DNA from: Gymnopilus junonius
Lineage: Eukaryota; Basidiomycota; Agaricomycetes; Agaricales; Galerinaceae
Direction: 5' to 3'
Assembly (NCBI GenBank): GCA_015501075.1
Contig: JADNYJ010000005.1
Span: 434,001 to 498,000, forward strand
Length of the DNA: 64,000 nt
How positions within the stretch are numbered: position 1 is the first letter of the stretch; each line of letters starts with the position of its first letter. The translations under genes were made by a program, and so were the position numbers. The notes under the pieces were generated by a model, which worked only from the letters and a program-made list of their open reading frames with translations, searched no databases and was not told where the DNA came from. Below, piece after piece: positions 46,302-58,852 of this stretch.

Positions 46302-49300
46302 ATGTCCACCACTACTCTTCCCCTTTTCTGGCATCTTTCTTCAGCCTCAAAAACAGAGCGCATAGACGCTTCAGTAAAGCTCGTCGGGGCCCTTGAACAA
46401 TTTCAGGCTCAATTCACGCAGAAGGCCGCACCAAACACGTCTGGCTCGGATGAGGAGGAGGAGGATGAGGATACCTCAAAATCTGATGGACTGGACGCCT
46501 TGAATGCCCAAGATGTATCGTACTCAATACGGAGGCTTATACGAGGGTTGGCAAGCCCTAGGGAGAGCAGTAGGCTAGGGTTCGCGGTTGCTCTTACAGA
46601 GGTATGCGCTGCACGTTTTTTTTCTTGTCCTTTTCCTTTGGATTTAATCTTTTACTCCACCCTATTTGTTATAGCTATTATCTCGCATTGATTCGGTAAC
46701 ATGCATGCAAATACTTAATATCGTCTTAGAAAGCACGAAGCATCAAGGATCCATGACCGGTCAAGAAGAGCGCGATATGCTCTTTGGAAGATTATTCGGG
46801 ATAATGGCGGTCATACAATCTGGCCTTGCTGTGCGGACAAAACCACTTGCCACTTCTGCGTCGACTTCGACTTCTGCTTCATCGGAGGAAAGTTACGAAC
46901 AAATCATTTCCCAACTGGTAGACTTGGGAGAAAAGAAATCTTGGCTTCGTGAGATCGCGTGGTATGCCCTTAGTTTGGCAGTGGAATCTCTCCATGCATC
47001 GGAAGCTTCTTGGAAGCAAAATGCTGTAGACTCGACGCTTGATTTGTTATTTGTTAAAAACACAACCTGGTCCACTGAGAAAGTTGCCATAGCTTTGAAA
47101 TTGCAAGACTTTCATCCGCAACGCGACTGGAAAGCACTCCTTGCACCTACTTTCAAAAACCCCGATCTCCTCAGTTCAGCGAACCTCCCGTCAATATCTC
47201 GAATTCTGAAAGTTCGTCAAATCTTCTGCTTAACACTCCACTTTTATGTATTTATGCTGTCCAGGAATCAACAAATGATGGAGGCGGCGTAAAAGATCCT
47301 AGTAAGGCGCCCTCCGGAACCTGGAAACCTCAACTCAACTTTGCCTGGGATATCATTCTGGATCAAATGTTACCTGGTCCAAATTCAGAAACAAAGCCTA
47401 AGGGATCCTTCCAGGACTTTTACAGAGTGGTAGTTGATGGTATGTTCATTCCTTGAACGTGATTCCGTGGTTTACTTGACTTTACATTAGAGGCACTGTT
47501 TTCATCGACATCGTCTCCACAGCGAAAGTATTGGGGCTTCCAAGTATTCCAAAAAGCACTGAAGAAGGTCACAGAGGAAAACATGCCTATGTTATTTACG
47601 AAGAACTTCATGCGCTCATGGATCAATCATTTATCCAACAAAGATAGATACTTACACAAAATAGCCCAACAGACTGTAAGCTTTGCTTGCCATGCCATCT
47701 GTTGGCATATCCCTAACATGTTTATACAGGCATCGGAAGTTCAAACATTTGCGGAGTGCAAGCCCCAGTTAGGATTTGCACTTTTATTGCAACTGACTGG
47801 AGTGAATGGCAGCCAGCAATTTGACAAGTTGACAAAAACCAAAACCGTCGAGTCCCTCCTCTCAACCTTAGATGCGAAGGGGATCCAAAGTTATATAGAC
47901 TATTTGTTGTCGCAGATCGACGAACCTGAAGGTAGCTCGTAAGTGTTTTCGGCAGCTCTTTATTTCCCTGCTCTATTGATGCCCGTTTACTATCATGTAG
48001 GACGGAAATCGCTGCAACGAATTCACGACGTGCATGGCTGATCGAACAGCTGGCAACCTTGGTTCGGAATGGCAAGATACCAAAAGAAGATGAATGGGTA
48101 CTGTTCATTCTTAGTTGGTTTGTTGTTAATGGGCTTTTCGTTGTCAAGAAAAAGTCAAGCAAAAGTGCACTTCCTGTCAGTTATTTTCTGTCTCTGAAAA
48201 TGTTATTAGCTCACCGAGCCACAGATACACACAATACCCAGTCCCATCTTTTCTGACAACCTTCGTCAAAGCTGTCGTAACCGTCTCCTGGCATGTTTAA
48301 GTGACCTTAGCAGTCAAACCGTGGTCTTAAAACAAGGTATTTTTGATGTGTTGTTCTATCTTTCATCCTGCTAAAGTTGATACATGAAAGATGATAAAGT
48401 GACAAAAGTGACTGGCGTGGCGTCAGACGGCGAATTTTGGATATCCAAAGTCCTTTCAACCATTGAAGTGCTTGAGGCAGACGAGAGGCATATCGAGCTC
48501 CTGGCCGATGTGGATGAGGATGTCGCTGCTTTTCAGGCTAAAGCTCGCGAAACTATTGGAAAATTGCGAAAGGTCATCATACCAGCAGCTTCACTAATCC
48601 TATATACTGATTGACCGCTAGATCCATGGGGAACAATCAGACTCGGCGAAAGGAGCAGAGTTGCTGTTGTTGGGATCTCTTCTTGAGCATTACTGTACTA
48701 CTGTTGATGATGAAAATGTGGATTCGGGGGCTCTCGAAGTAATTAAGTCCGTGCTATATCTTACAGCCACTGACGTTCCTTTGTAGGCGTGCATTGAAGC
48801 TGCTACGCGCATGCTCTTGTCAGGGAGCAAGACAAAGAAGAAGGGGAAACAACCGTCAGAAGAACCTTCAGACGAGCCGGTTGATATCCTTGTTGACACA
48901 GTCATTGGCTTTTTGGAAAAACCAACAGCTTACATGCGAACAGTCGGCAACCAAGTCTTCTCTTGGTTATCTGGGTCAGCCAAAGCTTCAACCATTGACC
49001 TCATCATCGCAGTGAGTGTCACTTGCGTCACGGGTTCGAGCATGTATTTATTGCTTCATAGCAACTTGAAAGACGGGACCCGTCCGATCTCTTAGTGGAT
49101 GACGAGGAAATGGATACAGAAGCGACTGGGAATGAGGAGGAGGAGGAGGAGGAGGAGGAGGACGCTGATTTGCGGTCGGCTGAGGAATCTGACGGCAGTC
49201 AAGTGGATGATGAGGATTCTGGTCAAGATAGCGATGACGAGGAAGTCGATCTTGAATTACGGAATAAAATCGAAGAGGCCCTGCGAGTGAATGGCATCGA

Positions 49301-50558
49301 GCCCGCAACTGGCGATACCGACAGCGAAGAAGAGGAACTAATGGATGACGACCAAATGATGGCGATAGATGAACAATTGGCACAGGTCTTTCGTTCTCGT
49401 GCGAGTGAGCGTAAAAGTGGCAAAAGTGAGTTGTCTCGCCAATTTTTTCTTACCGTGTGCTACCTCACCGGTTGTTACTAGACGTTGATGCCCAACGAGA
49501 AGCCACTCATTTCAAGAATCGCGTGCTCGACCTTGTCGACACATATTTGAAGAAACAGCCTTCAAATCCCCTTGCCCTGCGTTTCATCACTCCTCTATTG
49601 GACATTATGATTGGTTCAAGTCAAGATGAAAGGCAACTGTCTGACAAAGCAAGAGGTATCCTCCGATCCCGCTTCGCTAGACTGAAGGACGTACCGACTG
49701 CGGTTGACATGGAAGAGCTTTCTTCCCTTGCTACCACGTTGCATACCCAAGCGCGGAAAGCCCACTCATCAGAGACCTTGTCAATACTCAGCCTGTGCAA
49801 CGTGTATCTCGCCAAGATATTTCTTCACCTGAAAGCGGAGGCTTCATTGGTGAAATTATACAAAGAATCTCTTTCCAATTTCTTAACACGTAAAAACTCC
49901 TCGCTCAATTCACAATTCTTCCAAGACTTCATACGACGTTTTCCTTCCCTGTCCTGGCCGCTCGGCAGGGATCTCTTAGATCTTTGTAGGAAGTCTGTCA
50001 ATGCATACCGTCAAGGTCAAGTCTTCCAGCTCCTTGAACTTCTCCTAGGCCTTTTACCATCAATGGTTTGTGGTTTTTCGTTTTCAGCACTATTGTCAAA
50101 AGGCTAACTTCATCCAGAATGAAAAGGATGAAGATGTTATTGAATTCATGTCTTTGTTGAGGCAGCTCCTCCTCGACCTTGCCAAGGGTTCATGCAGCGA
50201 AAACGCGAAACTCACTTCACAACAAATGAAGGAACTGTTTAAATTAGCTTTATTGGCAATCAAACAAACGAAGCGCATTTCTCCTACGAGTGTCCAGTCA
50301 ATATGGGAACCACAAAGCTGGAAGGATTTGCACGAATTGCTTAAAACGTCACGCTTCAAGGCATCACCGGCACTTAAAATGTGTGAACAACTTGTGCGCT
50401 TACTGGAGACATCGGAAGATGCAGAAGGTCAACAAGCAACTTCAAAGCCTACAACCTCAAAACGAAAGGCAAACGAGGCTAAAAATCTTGAAGTCGAAGC
50501 AGGCGCCAAACCCAAAAAGCGGAAAAAAGTCAAAGCGGATAAAATTAATCATGACTAA
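46302..50558 (+). CDS. POL5: POL5 / MYBBP1A-like nucleolar protein
   Basis: Despite the name DNA polymerase V, this family works in rRNA transcription and ribosome synthesis. The N-terminus (STTTLPLFWHLSSASKTERI) and YSIRRLIRGLASPRESSRLG with FAVALTELL are diagnostic, as is ERDMLFGRLFGIMAVIQSGL. A long alpha-helical repeat region follows. An acidic stretch (about 49095-49380, with a GAG microsatellite coding nine Glu) precedes NKIEEALRVNG and DDQMMAIDEQLAQVFRSRA. The C-terminus is lysine-rich ([16 protein letters not shown]). About ten introns. The stop TAA (50556-50558) overlaps the convergent MSH3 stop. Confidence 0.92.
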
Positions 50559-53500
50559 ATAAGATTTTCTATTGATTCCCTCATTATCTGTAGATCTTCC
50601 AATGACGCAGTTGCCACGATGCCCTTGTTTGTGAGACATTCTTGAATGAGGTATGGCGCTTTTTGTAACCTGCAATGATGTTGAAGAATGCTTGATCTAC
50701 GACAATAATATATATTCCTACCTGTTTCTCTGTCCACGTTTCTGAACCTCTGCTTGCATGGCAGCAGCACGCTCCGTTGCTACAGAGAGAATCACCTCAG
50801 GTACTTGGGCCAAGCGCGCACATTCAATGCCGAAGGACTCTGGAAAACAATTACTTACTTGCTCGAGTTTGTATGCCGCATTTGGGAACTTAAACACACC
50901 TTTGGCAAGACCTGCAACAAGGCGATATAAGAATGTGATATCGCGAGTGCTATCTATCCGACTTTCGGCAATGTATCCCATGTAAAGATTTGTGATGTCC
51001 TGGGGAAATTTCTTTTCGAGTTTCGTGGCAAGCAGAGGATAGTGTGTAATAAAGAGTGTCTTGCACTTGGTTTTTTGCACTAAGTATTGCAATGTTGCGT
51101 CCGCTATAGCCATCTACAGTCTGCATTTTAGTCTTTATTACAAACTAGACAGATGCAATATACCCCATCAAATGTCGATGTTCCTCGACCTAGCTCGTCC
51201 AGAATTACAAGGCTCTTACTTGTCGCAGTGTGCAAAATTTCACTGGTTTCTGACATCTCAACCATAAATGTAGAACGTCCTCGAGCCAGATCGTCAGACG
51301 CTTCAAGTTCATTAGAAAAGAAGAATCAGATAACTGAAAAACTTCACATTACCTCCCATTCTCGTGAGGATTGAGTCCAAGAGCCCCATCTTGACGGAGG
51401 CGGCTGGTACGTAGCTCCCAATTTGGGCCATTAAAGCAATAAGAGCAACCATCTTTACGCACGAACTCTTCCTAGAACAGTGGTTAATGTTCGAACAGAG
51501 AAATCCTCCTTGTAACTTAGCCACTCACCCGCCCATATTAGGCCCGGTGATGATTTTGCTCTTGGTGTCACTACCACCCATATCAATAGAATTGGGTACA
51601 TAGGGATCGTCACTAAAAGATTCAATCATGGGATGGCGACCGTCAACAATTTCAAGACGATCGTCATCAGTGAACTCAGGACGGACGTATTCCTTTTGAA
51701 GAGCAACCAGAGCCAAGCTCAGCAGGCAATCTGCAATGGCAAGCTTATTGACGGTATCTCGTAGGATTCCATAGTGGTTTTCAGCTATTTCACTTAGAAA
51801 AGAACGATATGCTTCATTAGCCCTTGCCTGTGACAATCGTTAACATGATATGAGCAAATCCGGGTATGTGCAGACCTCAAGTGCTTCACGGCGTTGGGCT
51901 CGTTCTTCTAACTTTTCTTGAACGGACGGAGGCTGGTATCTGGCATAGATTTTTGTCCTGAACACTCTAGTCAAGACAATATTCATAGTTCTTTTCCTGC
52001 CCTTACTTTGAATGCAGAATCCAGCTGTCTGGTATTGGCCTGTTCTCACTCCGTTTGACTTCAACCAAATACTGGAATAATGAGACGATCAATGAGAATG
52101 CCATGCTCGTACTTAACAAAACGAAGACCAACCTCATCTATTGCGATAGTAGTCCATTCCAATGACGGCATTCGCAATCGTTTCCGTACTAGCACATTAT
52201 TTAGAGACAACGCCAGATTGTATCAAAAAATGAAAATCACCGGCTTTCAATTCATCTTCGAACTCCTTTTCAAGTGCTTGTAGCGTCTTTAAAAAGCATT
52301 AGCTCTAGTCACTATCCTCAGAACGTACACATACCATGCTAATTCCAATGATATCTGGGTACCTTTCAATGTCGGTCCACATAGATTCCATTTTACCTTC
52401 GGAGGCTTCTTTGAGTCGCACAGCCCCCAAAAGTTCTTTCATGGGTTCCTTCAGCTTCGGGAGCGCGAAGATAATTTGGTTCAGGACGGTAGAATTTAAA
52501 CCGACATCCTCGGGTCGACCTACAGCATCAAAAGCATCTGCAACTTTCCCAAAAGCCGGCAGAAGGACGGACAGCTCTTTAGGTGTGCACTGAGAAATAT
52601 TGGAGTCAATTCATGCTGCTTCGAGGACGGTTTAATCACCTGGCCGTATTGTATTCGACATAAACCTTTGGCCAGGTCGGGCAGACCCCTTAGTACTTGA
52701 CGGAGTGTTTCCAAAGTCGGTGAGGTGCTTTCGAGGATCTCCTGCACTGCCGAGATTCGGTCTTCCAATACCCTGTATAAATCGCACTCGTCACACACAC
52801 AGCCGTGAAATGTAAAGGCAAGGCATACCGTTTATCCACTAACGGTCGACCCACCCAGCTTCGGAGAAGTCTCGCACCAAATCTGGTTTTTGTTCGGTCT
52901 AACACCCACATCAAAGAACCACGCGTTGTGTTATCGGTCTCGTTCCGGTATATCTCCAAGTTCGTTAAAGTGTTTGCGGCCAATAACATATGGGCCCGAG
53001 TACTAAACTTTGTGAAAAATTTTGTTTCTAAAAACGCGTCGGCGATACCAAATTTTGTCAGGTATTGGATCGCATGAGCGAGCGCAATCACCACTTGATA
53101 TGGTAAGTCCGTTATTTCTGCCATTAGTCGCCCTACGAAATTTGGAAAGATATCTACTAGCGAAATTGCTAAAAAAATCATAATTTCCCACCTGATTTGA
53201 AGCTATCCGATGCGGCGCCACATTTGCTTTTATCTGTATAAAACCTTGATACTTCCGAAAAGGCCTCTGTATAGTCCATAACTTCTTTAATTTGTTCGAT
53301 TCGAATTAGGTGGCCAGTTGATGAGAGACTAGAGTTTTCCGTAGGTAAAGACTTTGGATCATTTCTGATCGAAACTTACCCAGTGAAGTGCGACAGCATT
53401 TTGCTCGTAGCTTCAGTTAATCCATGTTTTGGGATCAGTAATTCGGAGGGTCGTGTATGGACAAGTCGGGTCTGACGATTCAATTGAAGCCAGTGCGATG

Positions 53501-54866
53501 CATTTTCTGGAAAATGTGCATACCTCCAGTTCTAACCGCATGATTGTATCTGAAGCAGAGTGGGTAAAGCCATGACAGCAAACGAAGGATATCACATTAC
53601 CATCAAAATTATCCCAGACGACGTCGCCTGTGCTAGGACAAATAGTGATCATCCCGACTGATACATCAGCATGTTGGTCTGATTTCTTTGTTTCGACGAG
53701 GCACATGAATGGAGAGACAGCATACTTTTCCACCTCGTCAACAGAGTCAAGACCATCCACGTAGCTAGGAAATCATCAAAGCCCGAAAAAAGGTCTGTGA
53801 AGAGGGCACATACGTTGCTGCAGTGTATAAGTGGGTCAGCTTACGCTCGAAGAGTGTATTTCGGTTGTCGCTGATTTTCTTTAAGGCAGCAGTTTCGATT
53901 TGGTTGACAATGCCAACACGGTAGCCTCGTGAAAGTAGTCTGCGAGATGTTCAATAAGAAAAAGCAAGCTAAGATGCTATATATACTTCTTGAGATGGAC
54001 ATTGCAACGATGCACTGGGATGGACGCAACGAGCAAGTTTCGGACCATGTGGGCAACCATGCCCAATTCTTGGGCGGCTATCTAAGTCTTATACGTTAGT
54101 CTCTGGGCATTTCTTCACGGGCGCAACTCTTTTACCTTTGCATCATCATCAAAAAATTCGTACTTGTAACCAACTTCAACCAAAAGAACGGTACCTTTGT
54201 TTTCTTTCTTCAATTGAAGTATCTAGCGTGTATGGGGCATGTGAACACGTATATGAAGGACGTCGTGTATGTGATAGTCACCTGCTTCTCCAGAGACGTA
54301 TATGTCTGCCCGCTTGGACCAATCTCCAAGGTTTTGCGTTTCGGAATCCCGGATGTACGTTTTCCAGAAGGTCTTGTCATTCCTTTACCCACGTTCGAGA
54401 ACATCTTGTTCAACTTATGAAAACAATCTGATTCATTTCCCGACAAATCATCATTTTCGTTACTCTCGTCCACTTCCATTGGTTGGTTCTGGTCGACGTC
54501 AATGACTTCAGGTGCCTTCGACAAGAAATCACTGTTATCTCGCAAGAGCCGTTTCTTGAAAGCTTCATGACGCTCTTTCTCGGCGACCGTGCGATGCTCA
54601 TTTGGAGTATATTGCTTAATCTTTTCAGGAGAGAAACGCCATTGATCAGCAACCGTAGTGGATGACGCCCCAGACATAGAAGAATGTTCATTAGCTTCAA
54701 CGCCTTGAATCGTCAGGCGAGGCTTTTTGATAGGAGATGCACTGCCTTCCACATCACTCGTCAAGTCGATTGGCGAACTGATACGCTTTCCTGTCCTCCT
54801 TGGTGTAGTTGTACTTTGGCTGAAATAAGAGGAAATGCTAGACTGGGTAGGCGCATCAAGCGGCAT
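50555..54866 (-). CDS. MSH3: DNA mismatch repair protein MSH3
   Basis: MutS-beta subunit that recognises insertion/deletion loops. The N-terminus has a PCNA-binding PIP box (QSSISSYFS, Gln-8, Ile-11, Tyr-14, Phe-15) and a bipartite basic region. The mismatch-binding domain follows ([48 protein letters not shown]). [20 protein letters not shown] is MSH3-type. The clamp and lever regions include [20 protein letters not shown]. The ATPase has Walker A GPNMGGKSS, split by an intron, and [20 protein letters not shown] in the C-terminal part. The protein ends MRESIENLI. About 18 introns, most near 50 nt. Its stop overlaps that of POL5, and its start shares a 247-bp promoter with ATP12. Confidence 0.95.
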
Positions 54867-55113
54867 GGTTATGAATGAATGTGGGGAGTTATGGGAATAA
54901 TTCATCAGCAAAACGCGCTATCCAGTAGAGGGTCGAAGTAAGTAGCGAAGTGTAAAGAAGTAGGTGGCGAAGTGTAAAAGTATGTAGTGCCAGATGCGAA
55001 GTCACTCAAGAGTCACTACCCCAATTGTGATATTACCACATCACGTGATGGCGTCTGCAGAATTTGAATCTGTCACTATTCAGTGTAATTTCTCATTTAG
55101 TATTACTGCCAAA
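54867..55113. promoter_or_regulatory. Bidirectional promoter (MSH3 / ATP12) with repeated GCGAAGT and E-box palindrome
   Basis: 247 bp between divergent starts. GCGAAGT occurs three times (54945, 54967, 54996), twice followed by GTAAA. A perfect 12-bp palindrome CATCACGTGATG lies at 55039-55050, 63 bp before the ATP12 ATG. Motifs are read directly; function is inferred. Confidence 0.6.
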
Positions 55114-56224
55114 ATGCTCTTGGAGCACCTGTGCGGCCGTGGACCTTCACGGCTGGTTTATGGGCTACTGCCGAGGACAAATCTCAATGTCAATAGGAAC
55201 GGTTCTCGATGGCTGTCAGCTGCCACAAGGGATATGCCTCCAGTAACCGGTACAAACCGTATTGCCTTCGTCTTCGCACAGTGATTACCTTGAATTCACG
55301 CACGGTTTTAGGTGCGGAGGCTACCCAAAAGAGGTTCTGGAAAAACGTTGGAATTGAGTGCCGCGGTGACTCTCTAGCAGTGACCCTAGACAACCGCGCC
55401 TTGAAAACACCTGGTGGACAGACCCTGCTCTTACCATGGAACAAGTCCCTACCTGCGTCACTGATTGCTGCAGAATGGGATCACCAAGAAACGCTCTTGA
55501 AGCCTCACGCCTTACCCATGGTAAAGCTAATTCACCGAAGAATGCCAATAAACTCACAATAATTTAGACATCTATCGTTTCAAGAGCTGTGGACGCAATG
55601 GTTGAGGAACAAACTCGAGCTGAGGTCCGCGATGCTTTGGTGAAATTTATTCACACAGATACAATCTGGTATGCTGTCAATCTTATGCTACTTCTCAGAA
55701 TTAATATCCTCTAGCTTCTTCCACAACAATCCTGAACCTCTTGAGAGACTCCAGACCAAACACTGGACCCCTCTGCTCGACTGGGCCAGGGAAACATTTG
55801 ACATTAAAATAGACGTTTCAAACTCCATCATGTCTGTACGCCAACCTGCCGAAACGCAGGAGGAGCTAGCGAGAGTCGTGGAATCCTTTGACCAATGGGA
55901 AATGGCTGGTTAGTGTAATCACTTTAATATTCACCATAAAACGATTAGACATATTTTGTAGCACTCGAGAGAGCAACCTACGCGACGAAGTCTCTCATTA
56001 TTGCCTTAGCGCTGGTGAAGAAGCACCTCTCTGTAGAAGACGCGGCCCTAGCTGCAACCGTCGAAGTAAACAGTCAGATAGAGAGATGGGGTGAGGTTGA
56101 AGATAGTAAGCCCGTTCTCTTTTTGAATGCCCCATTTGTCTGATTTTTGGTAGCTCATGATGTGGACTATCATGACATCAGGAGGCAACTTGGAAGTGCT
56201 GCATGCCTTCTGTCAACTTTGTAG
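55114..56224 (+). CDS. ATP12: Mitochondrial F1-ATPase assembly chaperone ATP12
   Basis: ATP12 protects the alpha subunit during F1 assembly in the matrix. A basic presequence (GRGPSRLVYGLLPRTNLNVN) precedes the domain. Conserved blocks: AEATQKRFWKNVGIECRGDS, RALKTPGGQTLLLPWNKSLP, SLIAAEWDHQETLLKPHALP, MTSIVSRAVDAM, LVKFIHTDTICFFHNNPEPL and WTPLLDWARETFDIKIDVSN. The C-terminal region is KSLIIALALVKKHLSVEDAA, VNSQIERWGEVED and HDVDYHDIRRQLGSAACLL. Six short introns. The start is the only ATG upstream of the presequence. Length about 290 residues after splicing, normal. Confidence 0.94.
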
Positions 56225-57131
56225 TTCCGTTGGCATATATTTCTGAATGGCGTAGCACGAAGTAAATCGACGTGGCGTTGTTGACTCTTTTCAACAATAC
56301 GGTGGCCATGAATACCTTAATGTGTTGCTCATCAACGGCAAATTACAAATTACATCTGAACTACGGGACTTTCATTGTCATCAGCACGGATACTAAGGCT
56401 TCAGGAAGTCATCCTCTTTCTTAGGAATAAATAACCTATGTACACTGCACACTGATAGGAATCCTTTTCGAGTAGATCTAGGTCAAAGACGAATAGCCGT
56501 CCAATTCTCAGAGCCCAGACGTCCGTGGTTCTGGTGACTTCCTGGTTCCTATTTGTAAGTGCTTAGCTCCTTCGAACTCGGCCTACTAGTGCATTATCTG
56601 AGACTTGGTATTGATTAGAGCGTTTTTCGTCTTCGACAGCAATTTCATGTAATAGGCTGATGCTTGTTGGACCTACTATGTATTTCGCACCGGGTGAACT
56701 GAACTCATTTCTGTACTGCTGATTCAATTTGCCGTGGGGTTCAAACTTCAAACGATCAACCTCTAAGGTGTATGTACATGTATCGATCAAGATTAATCAG
56801 GGTCTAGGCTGTCCCCGTCTATACCCACTGCTATTACCCAGTACTATGGGGGAAAACCGTCCGTCTCTCTCCGACTTCCCTTCCATTCTCGGTAATCCGA
56901 CGATGTTCCGAAGTATGCTTGCTCCGCTTGCGGGGAATTTATCATGTGACAATTTCACGGATCACCCGTTCAGCTTCTAGGTGCTGACGGCTTTCATTTA
57001 AAAATTCAGCCATACTTATCCCTACTTGTCCTTGAGGCTTTGAAATTGATTCGCGTTTTGATTCGTGAGTCGCCGGATGAGCGGGAATCATGAATGCATC
57101 ACCATCTGGGGCATCCACACCTGAGATCCGG
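56225..57131. other. Intergenic region, nothing recognised
   Basis: About 0.9 kb after ATP12 with scattered short ORFs but no family motif or splice pattern. It ends at the TATA box of the next small ORF. Confidence 0.45.
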
Positions 57132-57138
57132 TATATAA
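57132..57138 (+). promoter_or_regulatory. TATA box
   Basis: TATATAA in the context CCGGTATATAAACTG, 99 bp before the preferred ATG of the small Ser/Pro-rich ORF. Confidence 0.5.
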
Positions 57139-57236
57139 ACTGAACCCTCTACATGGCCTGTCCACCCCGGAATCATCTTCCCCAGCTCTGCACTATACGC
57201 GAAAAGCATTGCCAAAATACATCTATTGCCTTCAGC

Positions 57237-57629
57237 ATGCCACGCTCACCTGAACTCGAGTCGTTCAACCCGTTCGCAACTCACCCCTTTACCAACGGTT
57301 GTGGCGTCCTTCCTGAACCTCCGATGCCGTCAATGTATCCCATATCCATTCCCTCATTCGACAGGCACACAACACACTCAAGCATCGCTAGCAACCTTTC
57401 TACATCGCTGTCCTTTATTTCGAGCTCCCCGTCAAATGAAAGCTCAAGTCCAGTGCTGGTACATTCACCAATGCTGCAGCGACGTATATTATCGGTCTCG
57501 CCTTCCAAAACGTCCATTTCTCCTCGACAAATCTTTGCTCCCTGCCGGAAGCATCCATCTTCACCAGACCTAGTGTTGAAAAAAAAGTTACCAGCACAAG
57601 GGCTTGATCCCCCTCAACATACAAAATGA
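57237..57629 (+). CDS. Small Ser/Pro-rich protein, unknown
   Basis: 130 codons without intron, preceded by a good TATA box. The sequence is rich in Ser and Pro with repeated SP dipeptides (PRSPELESFNPFATHPFTNG; RRILSVSPSKTSISPRQIF) and no hydrophobic segment or known domain. An earlier in-frame ATG at 57153 lies too close to the TATA box to be the likely start. I do not recognise it; it may be a short regulatory protein or a chance ORF, but TATA spacing and codon composition favour a gene. Confidence 0.42.
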   Translation: MPRSPELESFNPFATHPFTNGCGVLPEPPMPSMYPISIPSFDRHTTHSSIASNLSTSLSFISSSPSNESSSPVLVHSPMLQRRILSVSPSKTSISPRQIFAPCRKHPSSPDLVLKKKLPAQGLDPPQHTK

Positions 57630-57990
57630 CAAACCATGCCCCATAATTCATATACCCTTGGTAAATGTGCTTTCTGGTATATCCTCCACTCCGCCTGATG
57701 ACATATTATTTTTCACAGGATGTCCTTAATTTTTCATGACCTCATGCACACATGCCTGGCACCAAAGCCTCACAGGATTTTCAGTTGCCTATTCTTACAT
57801 TTACACATGGACTGTGGACTATCAGGCTTCAAAAAGTTCACTTTTGGTTTATAGTGAATTGGCCATTATGTTGCCTATTGTATATAGGAGATTCAGAGAC
57901 CTCTTATCACATGACATGGTTACTTCAAAAAATTTTCAATAGATTGTACAACTGTTGTATGCCAAATACACAGTTCATCTCAGACCAGGA

Positions 57991-58017
57991 AGTCCAGAAT
58001 CTTGGGAATTCTGGACT
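57991..58017. repeat. Perfect inverted repeat (hairpin)
   Basis: Arms AGTCCAGAAT and ATTCTGGACT with a 7-nt loop. No coding function; isolated in intergenic DNA. Confidence 0.75.
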
Positions 58018-58785
58018 CCCTTGCAAAATGGCAGAGATAGGGGCTTATGATTATCACTGTGAACAGGCAGATACAGCACCATCCTAAAACTGCTTTTGCT
58101 ATCAGTACAAATAGATACTTGAAACAAATCTTCTAGCAGTATCTTATGGAATGATAAAATAATGTTTGGTATTCTGCCTTATCTCCCCGAAGATATTTTG
58201 ATTGGCAGCAAACTCTGCAAGACTCTGTAGAATCCTCAAGTTTGAACTCATGTTCAGAGAGTAACTGTTTTGCACTGAAGCCCACATCCAGCATGCCTGA
58301 GTTCCCTTTTGGCAACATTCATCTGGTAATGGATTAAACTTGGAAGACATTTCAGGCTTTTGCCCGACCAACATCTCACTGCCAGGTATGTACTGTAGAA
58401 AGCCTGAAATTTTTATATCCACAGTGCCTATATGTAGACAATCATTTATAGCCCTTTGCAAAATTGATGGCACTTTCACTGCTTTTCAAAACATTTAAAA
58501 ATAAATAACTTCACCAGATTTTGGCTCAGCTGGGGCTTGCTTTTGCTCAAATACTGCCTTGTAATCACTATTCAGTGCTTTGCATGGTCTCAAGGGCCTT
58601 AAAGCATACACTGTAAGAGATATAGCAACTACCAGAATAATTGAGGGCATTTACTGTCATCGAAAAGGGCACATATAGTCACTTCCAACTTCAGCCCCCC
58701 TCCCACTGATGAAAACTACCCTGTAGATAATCTCTTTGCCATCTTCTAACTAGGAAATATCATTGTAAATGCAATATGTACATTA

Positions 58786-58852
58786 CTTGTGGCTCAGTGG
58801 TTGAGAGCATGGGCTTGGCTAAGGCATTTATTTTAAGAATGTTTTTCGAAAG
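58786..58852 (+). repeat. tRNA-derived (SINE-like) relic
   Basis: GTGGCTCAGTGGTTGAGAGC matches the Pol III A-box region of tRNAs and tRNA-derived SINEs. A degenerate B-box-like TTTTTCGAAAG lies at the right distance (about 58840). The intervening sequence does not fold as a tRNA and the T-loop is not conserved, so it is not a functional tRNA gene. Confidence 0.4.

Noticed and set aside
49048..49423. Minus-strand ORFs in the 49-kb region
   Set aside because: They are the antisense of the acidic GAG/GAT-repeat part of POL5; such repeats open frames on both strands.
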